DNA of 64,000 nucleotides, taken from the NCBI GenBank assembly GCA_018257865.1, contig JAEUBA010000039.1, positions 225,190 through 289,189 of the forward strand, written 5' to 3'. This DNA is from Stereocaulon alpinum. Its lineage: Eukaryota; Ascomycota; Lecanoromycetes; Lecanorales; Stereocaulaceae. A model generated the notes under the pieces. That model saw only the letters and a program-made list of their open reading frames with translations, was not told the origin of the DNA and ran no database searches. Positions 1 to 11,900 of this stretch are shown here, piece by piece. How positions within the stretch are numbered: position 1 is the first letter of the stretch; each line of letters opens with the position of its first letter. The position numbers and the translations under genes are program-made.

Positions 1-54
1 GCCAACTGTTCTTGGGTCAATTAGCTGTATAAACCTTCTGTATGCATGGCTCAC

Positions 55-524
55 CCCATTGGAAAGCCATAGACGAAGCCAGCCAATGTCAGGCATGTTG
101 AATAGCCTATTACCGGAGGAAAGGCCGTAGTGAAGGTCATAGCCCAAAGTATCAGCCACCCTCCTCTTAAATTCTTCCATTTTTCTGCCACTGGCTGCAT
201 CCACGCGAATATCCTTTCACTGAAAATGAGGAACAGTATGGCCAGCACGATCGTGATGATGCCGGCAACGAACGACAGTGCCCTTTGCCACAAGGTCATG
301 CCATCTACCATCTTGAAACCTTGTCTCCATGCTCTTTCAGCGTTGTTGATAGTCTTATCTATCCAACTTGACCCTCGTCGACCATAGGATTGGTTGTTTC
401 TGTTCAGCGATCCGCTCGTTCGGCGCCGAGTCCATGGCGCTTGTGTATTTGAGTGTGACAGATTCGGTGACCTCGGTGGTGATACGGGCAGAGCTAACGC
501 CCTGGCGGTAGAGTCGTAGCTCAT
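55..524 (-). CDS. TVP38: TVP38-like Golgi membrane protein, 5' exon (partial)
   Basis: This is the first exon of a VTT/SNARE-associated (DedA-like) membrane protein; the rest lies beyond the left edge. About 157 residues are visible. The first 75 or so are Ser/Arg/Asn-rich and cytosolic in character. Then come a long hydrophobic segment (about residues 84-104, ALSFVAGIITIVLAILFLIF) and the start of the VTT domain, with FPPVIGYSTCLTLAGFVYG close to the end. The last codons are followed by GTGAGC, a good splice donor (GT at 54-53), so the in-frame TGA at 51-53 is intronic and not the true stop. Family members sit in the Golgi/trans-Golgi and are linked to vesicle trafficking and lipid scrambling. 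The start is the ATG at 524. The family call is confident; function is inferred from the family. Confidence 0.85.
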
Positions 525-2399
525 GACCCCAAGAACCCGGCTCCTAGATGTGTGGATGTTGTTTCTTGTCGTATGGAAGCCTACAGGGAAGTTGCTATTA
601 ATATAGTCAGCAAGTCAGCGTCACCGCGCTAAAGACGGATGGTACCGTCGCTGCCGTAGATGGTGCCAGATCTGAAACCATACGTAGATCTTTTCCCAGT
701 CTCAAACAATGTTAGCTCGATTGCTCAAAACATATCAGCAGTCTCTCTACTCTCCAGCAAAATAGATGAAATTATCATATAATACCACTAAGCTCATAAA
801 ACTCTTGGAAAATGCAACGAATATGTCGCTAAGGCCTGCTATGCCGCTAAGGACAGTGATTGGACATACAGTCAAAATGTGATGTTCTGGGGAGACATAT
901 GCTATGCCTCGGATGGTCCGTTGGTGCAACATCATTCCCGATACTAACAATGTACAATTCAATCACAGTGTACCCGGGCCTTTATAGACTCGACCGAATG
1001 ACTACATGGTTCAAGTACGCTGTTGGATCGAGGGTTGTTCAGTGACTTTTAGAGCTTTGTCCGCTCAACGTTCGCATATGTCCCTGCTGGTGGTCTCCTC
1101 TTTCTCTTCTTCTCCAAGTACGAACGAGTCATAATGTTCTGGACCTAAAACTGCGGTAAAGCAGGCTCGGCAGCATGTTCTCACAAAGAGTCTTTTCCAA
1201 GGTTATGGAGGTGGTCGCACCCACACCGCTGCCGATGCCAGATTTCCCTACGGCTTACGACATCTCTAATGCGAAACAGTATGACGGGACAGGTCAATTT
1301 TGATCTGGGACCGAGCTTAGGGTATGGAGTTGGATGGCGAGATGAGATTGGCAAGTTTATCTATCACGGGCTTTACGCGAACGTCTGTCATTGAATCCCA
1401 AATTTAATTCAATCTCTCCTTTAGTATGCACTTATGATCGTTAGGATGCTCTGGCGATGTATTAAGGAGACAACACCTTTGGCCGATATTACAGCAGAAA
1501 CAAGTCTCATATCGCATTTGTCCAGAGAACACACGCTTTCCCCTCATACATTAATCCTCCATCATAGTGGCTTTTCAGGAGCGACTGTTGGCAGTCTTAC
1601 CGTATCCCAGATTGATGGCACAAACCTGCAAGCAATGACGGACCTCATTGAGCAGCCATGTAACTCTTAGCAAGTGTTAATGTTTGTCAAAACGCCTTCC
1701 GAGCAGAACGCCGTGCCATTTTCATCTTATTACTACTATGTTGTGCATACGAATGAGGGTGGGAAAAGTTCAAGAAACATTAGTCTGTCCAAGCGATTCG
1801 ATGAAGTAAGGAAGGGACATGTTGCGGGATAAAAGTGCCGTGGTCACATAGCATAGTAGGCGCTTGGTACATAGGAAAGCATGAAAGCCTCAAAGGAGTG
1901 TGGACTGAAATCCATCATGCACATCCACAGGCAACAGCAAAATCCTCTCCAAACCTTCAAGCAATGAAGGATATATCTAAGTCGTAGACTATCATCGCAA
2001 GTGCGTATGGTTTATGGAGGACCGGAATCTGCAATCATTCAATGCACTGGTTAGCGACGAGCTCCGTCAAGTTAAGACAGAACATTGAAAACAGTAGATG
2101 ATGGGCGTCATTAAAAAATTAGAGTGTTGTTGTTGTTTTTTGTTTCTCGTCATGGAGATCAGGGTTAAAAAGGATGGTAATCATACGCCGGGATATGAGC
2201 TAGAAAGAACGAGAGACATGTATGGCTTACCTCACGTCGGTGGTAACCTATTGTGCAAAATCGTAAGAGTCACGGATAGCTGGCTATCAGTAGTGTGGGC
2301 AAATTCTCAGATGAACATCTAGCGGACCGAGACTTTGATTTTGTGTCTTCATTGCTGCTGTCTTTATACAATCAATGCACCAGCAACGCTGCTACATGT
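525..2399. other. Intergenic region, no gene supported
   Basis: No ORF here has recognisable domains, codon structure or intron-joined extensions. The part near 525-700 is the likely promoter of the TVP38-like gene and the part near 2300-2399 the 3' UTR of P0. Base composition is normal and CpA/TpG are present, so this is not RIP-mutated repeat DNA. Confidence 0.6.
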
Positions 2400-3603
2400 T
2401 TAGTCAAAGAGACCACCAAAACCTGTTCGTCAATCAGTAATTGTAGAACGCTAGCGAAAGGAGTGGACATACCTTCGTCGCCACTCTCTTCGGCCTCCTC
2501 CTCAGCTTCAGCGGGCTTCTCATCTTCCTTTGGCTTTTCGGCTTCAGTAGCAGTGCCAGCCGTCGGCCCAGCGGACGCATAAGCATCAGGATTCGCGATG
2601 CGGTCTTTGAGCTCATCAATGCCTTCCCAGCTGTAGTCCGTCTCAACAGCAACCGCCAACACTTTCTTGTAACCATTCATCAAGCTGTGCATGATAGATG
2701 GTAGGGTGGGGTAATTGGCCGCGAGCGAGATAGTCGTGATGGTCTGAATAGCGGAGTTGAGAGCCTTAAACAGTTGTTCCTCCTTGATATCGAGCACTGA
2801 CGGGGCGAAGGTCTGACCACCATCGTAGACCTGAGAAATGCTCATACCGTATGTGAAAGGTGAGATATTCAGCATGTTGAGGAGTGTAGCCTCGGACGCT
2901 CCAACTTTGGAACCGGCTTCGACGAGCTTTAAGTCTGTGGTGATTTCAATGGTACCACGGGCAATCTTTGTGGGGACACCGAGGGCTTGGAAGAAAGAGG
3001 TTTTGCCAGGCTCCATGCCTGTATTGCCGGCTGGGACGAAGACGTCTGCGGGTGCGACGGCACCGGCTCTGGCGGGCGCAGCGACTTTCTCGGCTAGAAT
3101 CACATCGCGGGTTTTGTTAAGATCTGCGTTGGTGAAGATGAAGCCGACATTGCCTGTTATGTGTCAGATCTGGAACATGGGAGCTATACTTTTCCGAGGG
3201 TGTTCGTACCTTTGACGTGGGGGAGAAGACGCTCGTACTCTGGGAAGTCGGCAATGAAACCCTTGATGGCTCTTCGCACCTGTTTCCATGAATCTCAGCA
3301 TCATTCAAAGACTAGGATAATCGACGAGCGGCGAAGCGAGTGCCAGTCCCCCTGATTGGCGTACCATTGTATTCTTGCCCATGAGCACAACCCCGGTAAC
3401 CTCACCCTCTCCTCTCAAACTCTTACGAATCTTGTGCATCTGTTGCGAGCTTACGTTGTCGACGGTGACGATGAAGATAGATTTGTACCTGATGACCAAT
3501 TAGCTATTGGTACTCCTGTATCGTAAGAGAGGGTGCTGTACTCTTCAAGCAGCGCCTTGAGCTTGTCGAAGTAAGCCGCCTTGTTTGCTGTCTTGCCCCC
3601 CAT
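2400..3603 (-). CDS. RPP0: 60S acidic ribosomal protein P0 (uL10)
   Basis: P0 is the scaffold of the ribosomal GTPase stalk; it binds 28S rRNA and the P1/P2 dimers. Five exons join cleanly: 3603-3542, 3488-3365, 3279-3210, 3153-2473 and 2422-2400, giving 319 residues (yeast P0 has 312). The start is ATG at 3603 ([16 protein letters not shown]). Exon 2 encodes [20 protein letters not shown] and the GKNTMV segment. Exon 4 holds the P1/P2-binding helices and an Ala/Glu-rich hinge. Exon 5 is only 23 nt and supplies the acidic-tail end GFGGLFD, the element that contacts elongation factors and is normally GFGLFD. Donors are GTACAG, GTACGC, GTACGA and GTATGT, all with AG acceptors and consistent phases. 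The gene is divergent from YTH1 across about 410 bp. Confidence 0.95.
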
Positions 3604-4012
3604 GTCTTCTTGGAAGTGAAGATAGGATGTTTAAGGGTCAAGATGATTTGGATGTATGTAATTTGCGGCCTTGCGAGGTTACAGCTATGCTTCTACCAGA
3701 GCTGAGTTTGCTTTCGCAGCCAAAAGACCTGTGGGTTCGCTTGCGGTTATCCCGCCTAAACTAGCGTGTTTTGATGCCAAGGCTGCAGCTCTTGGTGAAT
3801 TTAGTGATGGAACTCCCTTGTGTAACAGGCTTGATCTCTAAAGGCTAGCTGATTGCGTTGTTTCGGCCAATCAACCCACGTGCATTTCAGCTGCCTGGTG
3901 CTGACCATTGCGATAAGTAGCCAGAGATGTTAGCTTACCAATCAGGGAAGAAGTTCTCCGCGATCTCAAGACATCTACCATAGACGCAGATTCCTTCTTC
4001 TTCCGACATATC
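3604..4012. promoter_or_regulatory. Divergent promoter between RPP0 and YTH1
   Basis: This 409-bp gap separates two start codons on opposite strands and must carry both promoters and 5' UTRs. There is no clear TATA box near either start, as is common for constitutive fungal genes. No specific operator could be identified by eye. Confidence 0.55.
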
Positions 4013-4747
4013 ATGGCAGTCGCTACAGACCCTCGTGGCCCTACCCCCATGAATCTCGATCACCAAAGCATCCAGGTCCCAAGCAAGTACGAATTCTCTT
4101 TCTCCGATTTCTTGAAACGCGAATACCGCTTTGGTCTCTCCCCAAACCGGCCGCTCTGCAAAGCCTTCCGTGAAGGACACTGCCCGCTCGGTCCCTCCTG
4201 CTCAGACAAGCACTCTCACCCGCACTCGAATAACCTAGTCTGTAAGCACTGGCTGAAAGGTCTCTGCAAGAAGGGTGACCAGTGCGATTATCTGCACGAA
4301 TACAACATCCGCGCACGGGCAGAATGTACGAACTACAATCGCACGGGCTATTGCGTCGCGGGCGATGATTGCAACTACCTGCACGTGGATCCAGCAAGTA
4401 GATTACCACCTTGTCCGCACTATGACAAGGGATGCTGCCCACTGGGACCGCGGTGCGCAAAGAAGCATGTCAGGAGGGTATTGTGCAAGTTCTATTTAGC
4501 AGGGTTCTGTCCGTACGGAAAGCAATGCAAGGAAGGGGCGCACCCTAGGTTTCCTGAGGATCTGCCAAAGCCGACGGTCAAGGTCGAGAAGAGCGCGGAA
4601 GAGATTGAGGCGGAAAGGGAGAGGCTGAGAGAGGAAGCTGAGAGACAGGAGCAGAGGATGTTTGATAATAGTGATGGGGGTAGAGGTGGAAGAGGAAGGG
4701 GAAAAGGGAGGTATAGAGGGGGGAGAAGAGGTGGCTATGAAAGATGA
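4013..4747 (+). CDS. YTH1: mRNA 3'-end-processing CCCH zinc-finger protein Yth1 (CPSF30)
   Basis: Yth1/CPSF30 is the zinc-finger subunit of the cleavage and polyadenylation factor that recognises the poly(A) signal in pre-mRNA. The gene is a single 244-residue ORF. Five tandem CCCH fingers are visible: C49-C57-C63-H67, C77-C85-C91-H95, C105-C114-C120-H124, C134-C141/C142-C148-H152 and C158-C166-C172-H177. Five fingers and a short N-terminal extension match fungal Yth1. After the fingers come a Glu/Arg-rich helix (about residues 192-214) and a Gly/Arg-rich RGG-like tail (about 222-244), which is likely RNA-binding. The start ATG at 4013 is well placed, just upstream of the conserved region. 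The gene is divergent from RPP0. The family call is firm. Confidence 0.93.
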   Translation: MAVATDPRGPTPMNLDHQSIQVPSKYEFSFSDFLKREYRFGLSPNRPLCKAFREGHCPLGPSCSDKHSHPHSNNLVCKHWLKGLCKKGDQCDYLHEYNIRARAECTNYNRTGYCVAGDDCNYLHVDPASRLPPCPHYDKGCCPLGPRCAKKHVRRVLCKFYLAGFCPYGKQCKEGAHPRFPEDLPKPTVKVEKSAEEIEAERERLREEAERQEQRMFDNSDGGRGGRGRGKGRYRGGRRGGYER

Positions 4748-5526
4748 GGGACAAGTGATACGATATTGAGAAGTACGAAATCGGCCAGCCAACAGAAAGA
4801 ACGCTCTTTGGGAATGCTCCCTGAATGAAGAGGCTAAGAGCATCTTTTGGGTCCATGACCTCCCAGATTGCCTGCAGCCCAGTCCCAAGACATGTATCCT
4901 AGCACCACATCTGCGCAAACAGAAGCTTCTGTGCTCTCTTCACCACTCACAAATGCTATCTTTTGGTACGAAATCTGCTTTTGGAGAGTTCGATATGTCC
5001 CATATTCGACTCTCAAGACTCCTGTTTTGGAACGGGATCTGCTCCCAAGCATTCGTTTAGTTCCCAAATTCCAGCCCCCAGGAGATTCTTGGTTTCCACA
5101 ACCTGCTTCCGAGACTCAATTTTCGATTCTACTCTACTTTTAGGTTATGTTATGATTTCCATATTCTGCTTCCAACACTCGTGTTTCGGCGAGAATTCTG
5201 CTTTGAGTCAGTATTCTACCATGCCTCGCTCCTGAGAATGATACTATGGTTCAAAGTCGTCTCTACGAACAGTAACATTGATTTCGAGACCTGTAGATGG
5301 AAGCAATCTTTCACTACACTGTGTGCAATCCCACTCGATGACGTGCGAGCCGATATCGGGACATGTTTGTAAGAGATCAATCGAGTTGTGGCACCGTGAC
5401 GCACGCGCCTCTACATGATCTATCACCAGCCGCATTTGCTACGTCCTTTACTGACTTGGGAGACCTGAAGGGGGGAAATGGTAAGGTGCAAGGAGAGGTG
5501 TTGTGCAGGGAATCTTGCTCAACGCT
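4748..5526. other. Intergenic region with degenerate TTCTGCTT-like repeats
   Basis: This stretch between the 3' ends of YTH1 and the F-box gene holds no supported gene. Roughly 4960-5215 carries several loose copies of an ATTCTGCTT/ATCTGCTT motif and related T-rich words, suggesting old local duplication. It is probably 3' UTR plus spacer. Confidence 0.45.
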
Positions 5527-6786
5527 CTAACCCGTCTCCACCGTATCTACAAGGGCGCTCAAAACCTGATCAATTTCCTTGCCATGATATTCAACACCCA
5601 CCACCATCTGTTCGATGCCCCAATATCTCAATCTGACCGGATCTTCCATCGACTCAATTCGACGGCTGTCGTACTTCAGACGGTCACTAGGCCCCCGCAC
5701 CTCGGATCCAGGAATGACCGGATACTTCGAGAGCTTGGAAAAGATGACGCGGCCACTATTGGTCCGCTGCTTGAGCCAAAACAGTACAAGATTCTGCAAT
5801 TGAGGGAATTGGCTTTTCATATCTTCGAGTACCGTGGACCACTTACCCTCATCGTCGAGGGCAGTATAATGGAGGGACAGCGAATGTAACGTGTCGCGAT
5901 TTTTGAGGAGTAACGATGTAATAGCATCCACCGTCACCATCGCTGATCCGAGCCTAAGCTCTTCCAGCCGATTGAGCTCATGTAAAGAGCTCAACCACTG
6001 CATGAACGACTTCTCACCTTCATAGAATCCCAGCGACAACTTCCGAAGCTTTAGCGCCGATGAGATGAGATGCAGTACCCAATTCCATTGATCGGACGTG
6101 ATTGCGAAGTCCAGCACGAGCTCTTCTATTTGCGACCATGCTTTAACGAATTTCGGAGTCTGGCTCAATGGCATTTGCAGCCGCGGCGTGTCCAGTCTCC
6201 CGTTGCCATGGTGGCTACTTTGAATAGTGAAAGACTGCAACGAAAGCTCAGCCTCCGCTATGACAGATAGGATGAGGCCGACAGCGTCGCTAGGCACCAA
6301 GCGGTCGGTGTCATGACGCGGTTCGTATTCGTCGCAGCTGTATATGAGGAAGGACCTGCAATTAAGTAGGCGTTGGGACAGGAGATCGCGCAGTAGATCA
6401 GCGCCATTGGGATTTTTAACTAAGCAACCAGAGGAGTGGCGAGGCCAGTCGAATCCCTGGCCAATAATGCCGTCAGGCGAATCCTTTAAATGTAGACATT
6501 GCACATGGATGGCGAAATGCTCAGACTCTGAAATGCTTCGCATCCGCTCTAAACTTTTATAACTAAGATCGGTCTGTATGGTAGCAAAGTTCGCACGACC
6601 GAAGCTATTTAGGGTCTTCCTGTTGAGTTCTCGACAGACAAGACGCAGGGAGCGTAAGTAAGCGGGTTCTAGGAAGGTTGCGATGAGCTCAATGATCTCG
6701 ATGGCGAGGGTAGGAAATCTTGAAGACATTATCCTTTCACTTGGCTTCAAGAATGAAGCAGAAGTAGCACCACTTTTGAGACTCAA
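5527..6786 (-). CDS. F-box protein, function unknown
   Basis: A single ORF of 419 residues. Residues about 24-60 read FPTLAIEIIELIATFLEP followed by AYLRSLRLVCRELNRKTL, a typical fungal F-box: the LPxEIxxxIxxxL core with Phe for Leu, then the helix ending in L-V-C-R. F-box proteins bind Skp1 and recruit substrates to SCF ubiquitin ligases. The rest has irregular Leu-rich segments (for example LQSFTIQS, LRKLSLGF, LEELRLGS, LHSLSLHY), which suggests degenerate leucine-rich repeats as the substrate-binding part. There is a second in-frame ATG at codon 20, just before the F-box, that could be the true start. Such F-box genes are numerous and fast-evolving in fungi, so the target cannot be named. 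No introns are needed. Confidence 0.72.
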   Translation of the reverse strand: MSLKSGATSASFLKPSERIMSSRFPTLAIEIIELIATFLEPAYLRSLRLVCRELNRKTLNSFGRANFATIQTDLSYKSLERMRSISESEHFAIHVQCLHLKDSPDGIIGQGFDWPRHSSGCLVKNPNGADLLRDLLSQRLLNCRSFLIYSCDEYEPRHDTDRLVPSDAVGLILSVIAEAELSLQSFTIQSSHHGNGRLDTPRLQMPLSQTPKFVKAWSQIEELVLDFAITSDQWNWVLHLISSALKLRKLSLGFYEGEKSFMQWLSSLHELNRLEELRLGSAMVTVDAITSLLLKNRDTLHSLSLHYTALDDEGKWSTVLEDMKSQFPQLQNLVLFWLKQRTNSGRVIFSKLSKYPVIPGSEVRGPSDRLKYDSRRIESMEDPVRLRYWGIEQMVVGVEYHGKEIDQVLSALVDTVETG

Positions 6787-8988
6787 TGGGAAATAAAGTC
6801 AAGGGACCCCAATTTGCCAACGATGTGAGGCCACTGTAGTGAGCTGCACAGCCTCTAGGATTCATAAGGGTATTGTCTAGGGGTAATGGAGCGCTAGGAC
6901 ATCTCGCATAGGGCTGATGTCCAACATTATATACCCGTGAGGCTCATGTGGCAAGACGCTTATCCAGGTGTAAGGCGTGGTGACGCTAAGCGTTATGCAA
7001 CCCTATTCAGTTCTGATGTAGATGTGAAACGTGGGTATTATACAGAAACCAACACGAAAGGGCCTGATTTGCGCTAACAGTATTGGCGTGCTAAGCTCTC
7101 AGGGCTACAAGCTCACCCCTAGAGGGATGCCTAGACAACAGCCGCTTAGGCGACATAAACAGCATACCCTCACGCCGAAAAGATCTCTGAATAAGGCCTA
7201 CACGGTCCGATCTCCCCTACAAGTGGCAGCTAAGACATCATGGTCTAGGGCCCTGAGGGACTGACATAGCTCGGGTTAGCGCTTACTCAGTGTGGTTAGC
7301 GCCAATCAAGACTTTCCGTGTTGGTCTCTGTAGAATGCCGAATTTTCTACGAGTCAGAGTCGCATCGCTTCCATTACCTAATCGAAGAATGAGAACTTCC
7401 AAATATGTTTAGAATGGAGAGTGATCATGTGAAGATCAATTTCTACACGTCGGGAGCTTCATGACTGTGGGGTGGTTGTTTGGACCGGTTGAATATGGTC
7501 TTGAGGGGCAGCCTTACCCAGTCCCCAGTCTGTGCCTCTGGAGGATCGCGGCGAAGAACCCAAAAGGACCCTGATAGGCTCAGTGGGACGCCAACTTACA
7601 TGAGTCGAGTTTTCGACGGCAGTGCTACTGATTGAAACATGAGCATGAAACGTGGAGCCAATGCAGGAGATGTGCGCGCAGGAGCTTGGAAGATACGCCT
7701 CATGTGTGCTTACAGCATCATCGAACACTGCGTCACCGAAAAAGTCGTGGAGTAACTTCTGGGAAAGTTTGCAGCACTTACTCGTCAGATATCTCGTCCT
7801 CCGCATACTGACGCCTTCCGCTCTATCTTCAAGCCATCTACTAGGCTCTGCAGGATGGCATTCTATGGCTATCTTGTTTCAGGTAGCCTTGGCCTTAGCA
7901 ACATCGAGTAGCCCTAGGAACGATGATCAGACGCCTGGAATCCTTCAGGAACAGGTAGGAAGTTGGTGGCTACCTGGAATTTTTCAGGAAAGGGTAGGAA
8001 GTTGGGCATCCTGAGAGAGGCTCGGACGGTAAGTGTCACAAATCTCACAGCTGATCCAACACCAAACACCGTGACGCCGCAGAAGGGAACTTGTTTCGTG
8101 ACTTCAACCCTGATAGCAACGGCGAGCACGGTATCCGAGCTCTTCTATAAGAATGTCTTCTATCCAGCCAGCTTATAGAGAGCATTATTCACAAAACTGA
8201 GCACCACAACTATAGTACGTAGCACAATCAAGGTCCCAACTATTCCTGACAAGATCGCTAGTAGACGCTAATATAGTTGCTATGTGTGATCACCCAACTT
8301 TGAGGCTCTGCCTCACTATCCTTCTCAGCCTGATTCTGCTTGGCCCGTAAGTCATTGCAGGTCCTCTAGAAGTATGTCCCCCTGTAAAAAGTTAATTATC
8401 ATTCGTGGTAAAACAGCGTGTCGATACAGGGTGGATATTAACTAATAATACTATTAGTTATTAAACATTCTATATAATATAGGCGGTGCTGGCGCACAGG
8501 GGAGGTGTGCCAAGCATTCGCATGGGTTTTGCATATACTAAAATACCAGTGCAACAGTGGCAACGGTCTAGATTTGTCACTGCATAAGCGCCTTCAGCAA
8601 AGGAGCCCTAGCGACCAATCGTCGAATTGAGATTCCCAATGAGTACTAAGTCATGCGTTTGCCATTCCTTTAATGTCCAATGGGCCTATCATTGGTGCTC
8701 CTAATGCGGGCGGCGGGCACAGCGAATGCGCGGCAAGTGGTGGGGCAATCTGCTACTTTTCGTGGGCTGAATCGTTGAATATAAGTAGGCAACAAGGTGC
8801 TCCGACGCCAAGTCCTCTGCTACGTGCGCAACAGTGCATATGTATATATGTATAGACTTGTCCGTTGCTACTCAGCGTGCCATTTGACGTTTTATTTGTC
8901 CGCAGAAATAATCCACACGAGGCAGCTTGCGACACCTAGAACTTGAAGCTCTCAGCAATCTGAAAGCATCAAGATCCGTCCATTCCCG
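6787..8988. other. Long intergenic region, no supported gene
   Basis: About 2.2 kb with no convincing coding sequence. It includes a GC-rich patch (about 6965-7300) with repeated GCTAAGCG/TTAGCGC words that might be a decayed small transposon, and a two-copy direct repeat at about 7938-8005, listed separately. The last few hundred bases are the promoter of the NLR-type gene. Confidence 0.5.
7938..8005. repeat. Two-copy imperfect tandem repeat (about 38 bp unit)
   Basis: CCTGGAATCCTTCAGGAACA and GGTAGGAAGTTGG are followed immediately by a second copy with CCTGGAATTTTTCAGGAAAG and GGTAGGAAGTTGG. The copies differ at a few positions. It lies in non-coding DNA. Confidence 0.7.
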
Positions 8989-11900
8989 ATGTGGCGATCT
9001 TTAAAAAAAGCCGTTCGCAACAGAAGCACTTCTAGGAAGTCTGAAGGCCCCCAAGATAAGCCGACACCGGCTGTCGCACCAGAGAGAAGCGAGGGGTCTG
9101 GCCTTTACTCCCTTAGCAACAAGAAGTTAGGGGAGGATGACACTGATGCGGAACCTTTCGAAGTCGATATTGTTGCTATACATGGCCTCAACGGAGATGC
9201 ATATGAGACGTGGACCCATCACAGAAGCCAAAAGCTCTGGCTTCGAGACATGCTTCCACAAGACATTCCAGGCGCTCGCATCTACACTTACGGGTATCCT
9301 TCGCACTTATTCTTTAGTAGATCGACAGCGACAATATCCGACTATGCCATGAAACTACTTGCGTATCTCAACAGCATTAGGGCTGGCAAAGAACGACGGC
9401 CTATCATCTTCATCGCGCATAGCCTTGGGGGTATCGTGCTAAAACAGGCACTGCTATTGGCCCAAATAGACCCTAATTACCTGAATATATTGGAAAGCAC
9501 TACCGGTATCCTCTTTTTCGCCACACCCCACAGAGGAGCCAGAGGCACTCCAGACATGGGTATTCTTTTGGGAGATGTACTAGACGTGGGTCTCCGAGCG
9601 TCAGGCGCCCGACTTCTTACGGGGAAGACCACCAGAAGGGATCTCCTTTCAAACCTAAGCGCCAATTCCGAAATTCTACGTAATATCTCGACATCCTTCA
9701 GGCATCTCCTAGGTCATTTCGCGATTGTTACGTTCTACGAAACTGAGGAGACAAGACCGATGGGCAGACTCGTGAGCAGATCCCTCACTTGTCCGTGATA
9801 CAAAGGACACAGATTTTGACAGCGACTGATGATCACGTGGGTTTAGATCGTGGATCAAGACTCAGCCATGATGGGCGTCCAGGGTGAGAAGCTCATCGGA
9901 ATATTCGCCAACCATACAGACATATGCCGTTTCGAGAGCAAGGATAATACCGACTATGTTGTGATTGTGAGCGAAATCCAACAACTGTGTCGCAAAGTAT
10001 GTCATGATCCTTGTATGTAGTTCACTGAACAACATCAATAACGATCGTGGGTCTTTTCTAATGGGCTTTGTCCTAGCTCTGAGGGAGTCCGAGAAGGCTG
10101 CCGTAAGGATATTCAACGACGTCGACGTGAACGAATACAGATCAAGCCTACCGAAACGCATTGATGGTACGTGCCAGTGGGTCTTGCACACTCCAGAGTA
10201 CCACTCCTGGGCGACAGAAAGTGAAGCTACTCTGCTCTGGATTACTGGCCATCCTGGTTCAGGAAAGACCGTCCTGTCATCATTCCTCACCCAGCAACTG
10301 GCGTCAACATCATCATCGAAAAGACATGATCCAATCATATGTTTCTTCTTCTGTAATGATAGCATAGAAAATCAAAGGGATGCAAAGGCTATACTACGGA
10401 GCATCATCTTCCAAATCTTGATGGAGCGGCGCACTATGGTTCGTCATGTCAAACCTTTGCTAGACTATGACAAAGATGGCGTTCACCTACTTAACTCATA
10501 CGATCGCCTGTGGTCCATCTTTTCTGCAATAGCCAGCGATATAGATGTTGGTCCAATCAACATCATTATTGATGCTCTAGATGAGTGTGAGAAGTCTAGC
10601 AGAAATCGGCTGATGGAAAGTATTGCGAAGTTATTGGACCGATTAAGAAGCATGAAATCTCGCTGCATCAGGTTCTTGATTACCTCTCGACCATACTTAG
10701 ACATCACCGGGTGCTTCGTCAAGTACGAGCCACATTGCCTGGCCCTTGAAGAAAAACAAAAGGAGACGGACGCGGATCTACGGATGGTAATTGGGCAGCG
10801 TGTCCAGGAGATTGCGAAACGAACTAAAGCCAAACAAGATACCGTGGCCTTGCTAGAAAAATCATTAAACGAGAACGCAGATCGGACATTCCTTTGGGCA
10901 AAATTTGCTCTAGACTTATTAGATGAGGACCTTCGCACAGCACCGGGTGACTTCCAACGCATTCTCGCTGAGTTACCTCAAGACCTTCAGGCAACTTATG
11001 AACGCTTTCTTCGCAGAATTAAGCCTGGGAAAGAAGGCTTTGCCATCAAGTTATTGCGTCTGATTATCGGGAGCTATAGGCCACTAAGCCTTGACGAGGT
11101 CAACACTATAGTAAACATGGAGGACGCCACCGATGCGGGTTGTCAAAACATAGAAGAGTTCGGAAAGCAGTATCTCGGGACGAACATAACAGCGGACATC
11201 TACAAGGTCCTTGGACCTCTCGTTCGCATCTCGGACTCAAAAGTTTACTTGGTCCATATCTCGCTCAAGGAGTTCTTATGCACGTCGATATGTCAATTGG
11301 AAGACCGTGGGCTTTCCAATCGATTCCACGTCGACCTTCGGGATGCACACCTTTACCTCGCTAGTGCTTGCACAGCGTATCTTATGCTTGATGATTTCGC
11401 AACGGATCTCTTCGCAATAAACAGATCGAGTCCAAGGGACAGATCTCTGGACTCGCAGTCGGAGAGCGAGGCGCGTGAAGAGCAGGAGCCGTGGGAAGAA
11501 ACGATGTTCATCTTCGGTAATCTGTTACAAGAAAGTGATGAGATCGACGCCGATACGTACTTTACACTGGCAAGCAAATTCCAGCTCTTCGAATACTCAG
11601 CATTACATTGGGCTAGGCACTTTGCCCTCGGTCAAGACGCTGCTACTGAGGAGACTCGAGGTCGGGTACTTGGTCTCTCAAATCGGAAATCGCAACATCG
11701 ATTCCAGAATTGGTTCAAGTTTTACAGCATCAAATCAGGACTCCCACTGCCCAGTTCTCTAGATTTCGAGCCATTGACTGTCGCGGGCTTCTTCGACCAC
11801 TTCACGTTGTTAGAAAGCCTCCTCACCCCATCAGGAACATCCAACTCAGGAAATGTAGTGGATGCCTTGTACTGGGCATCAAGGAACGGCCATAGCAATT

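Noticed and set aside
1434..1670. A 78-codon plus-strand frame as a small gene
   Set aside because: There is no signal peptide, domain, intron link or codon support, and similar random frames occur across the spacer.
2838..3215. Plus-strand open frames across the P0 gene
   Set aside because: They are shadows of the P0 exons on the minus strand; splice sites and codon pattern support P0 only.
4041..4460. Minus-strand 139-codon frame inside YTH1
   Set aside because: Antisense shadow of a firmly identified CCCH-finger gene, with no domain of its own.
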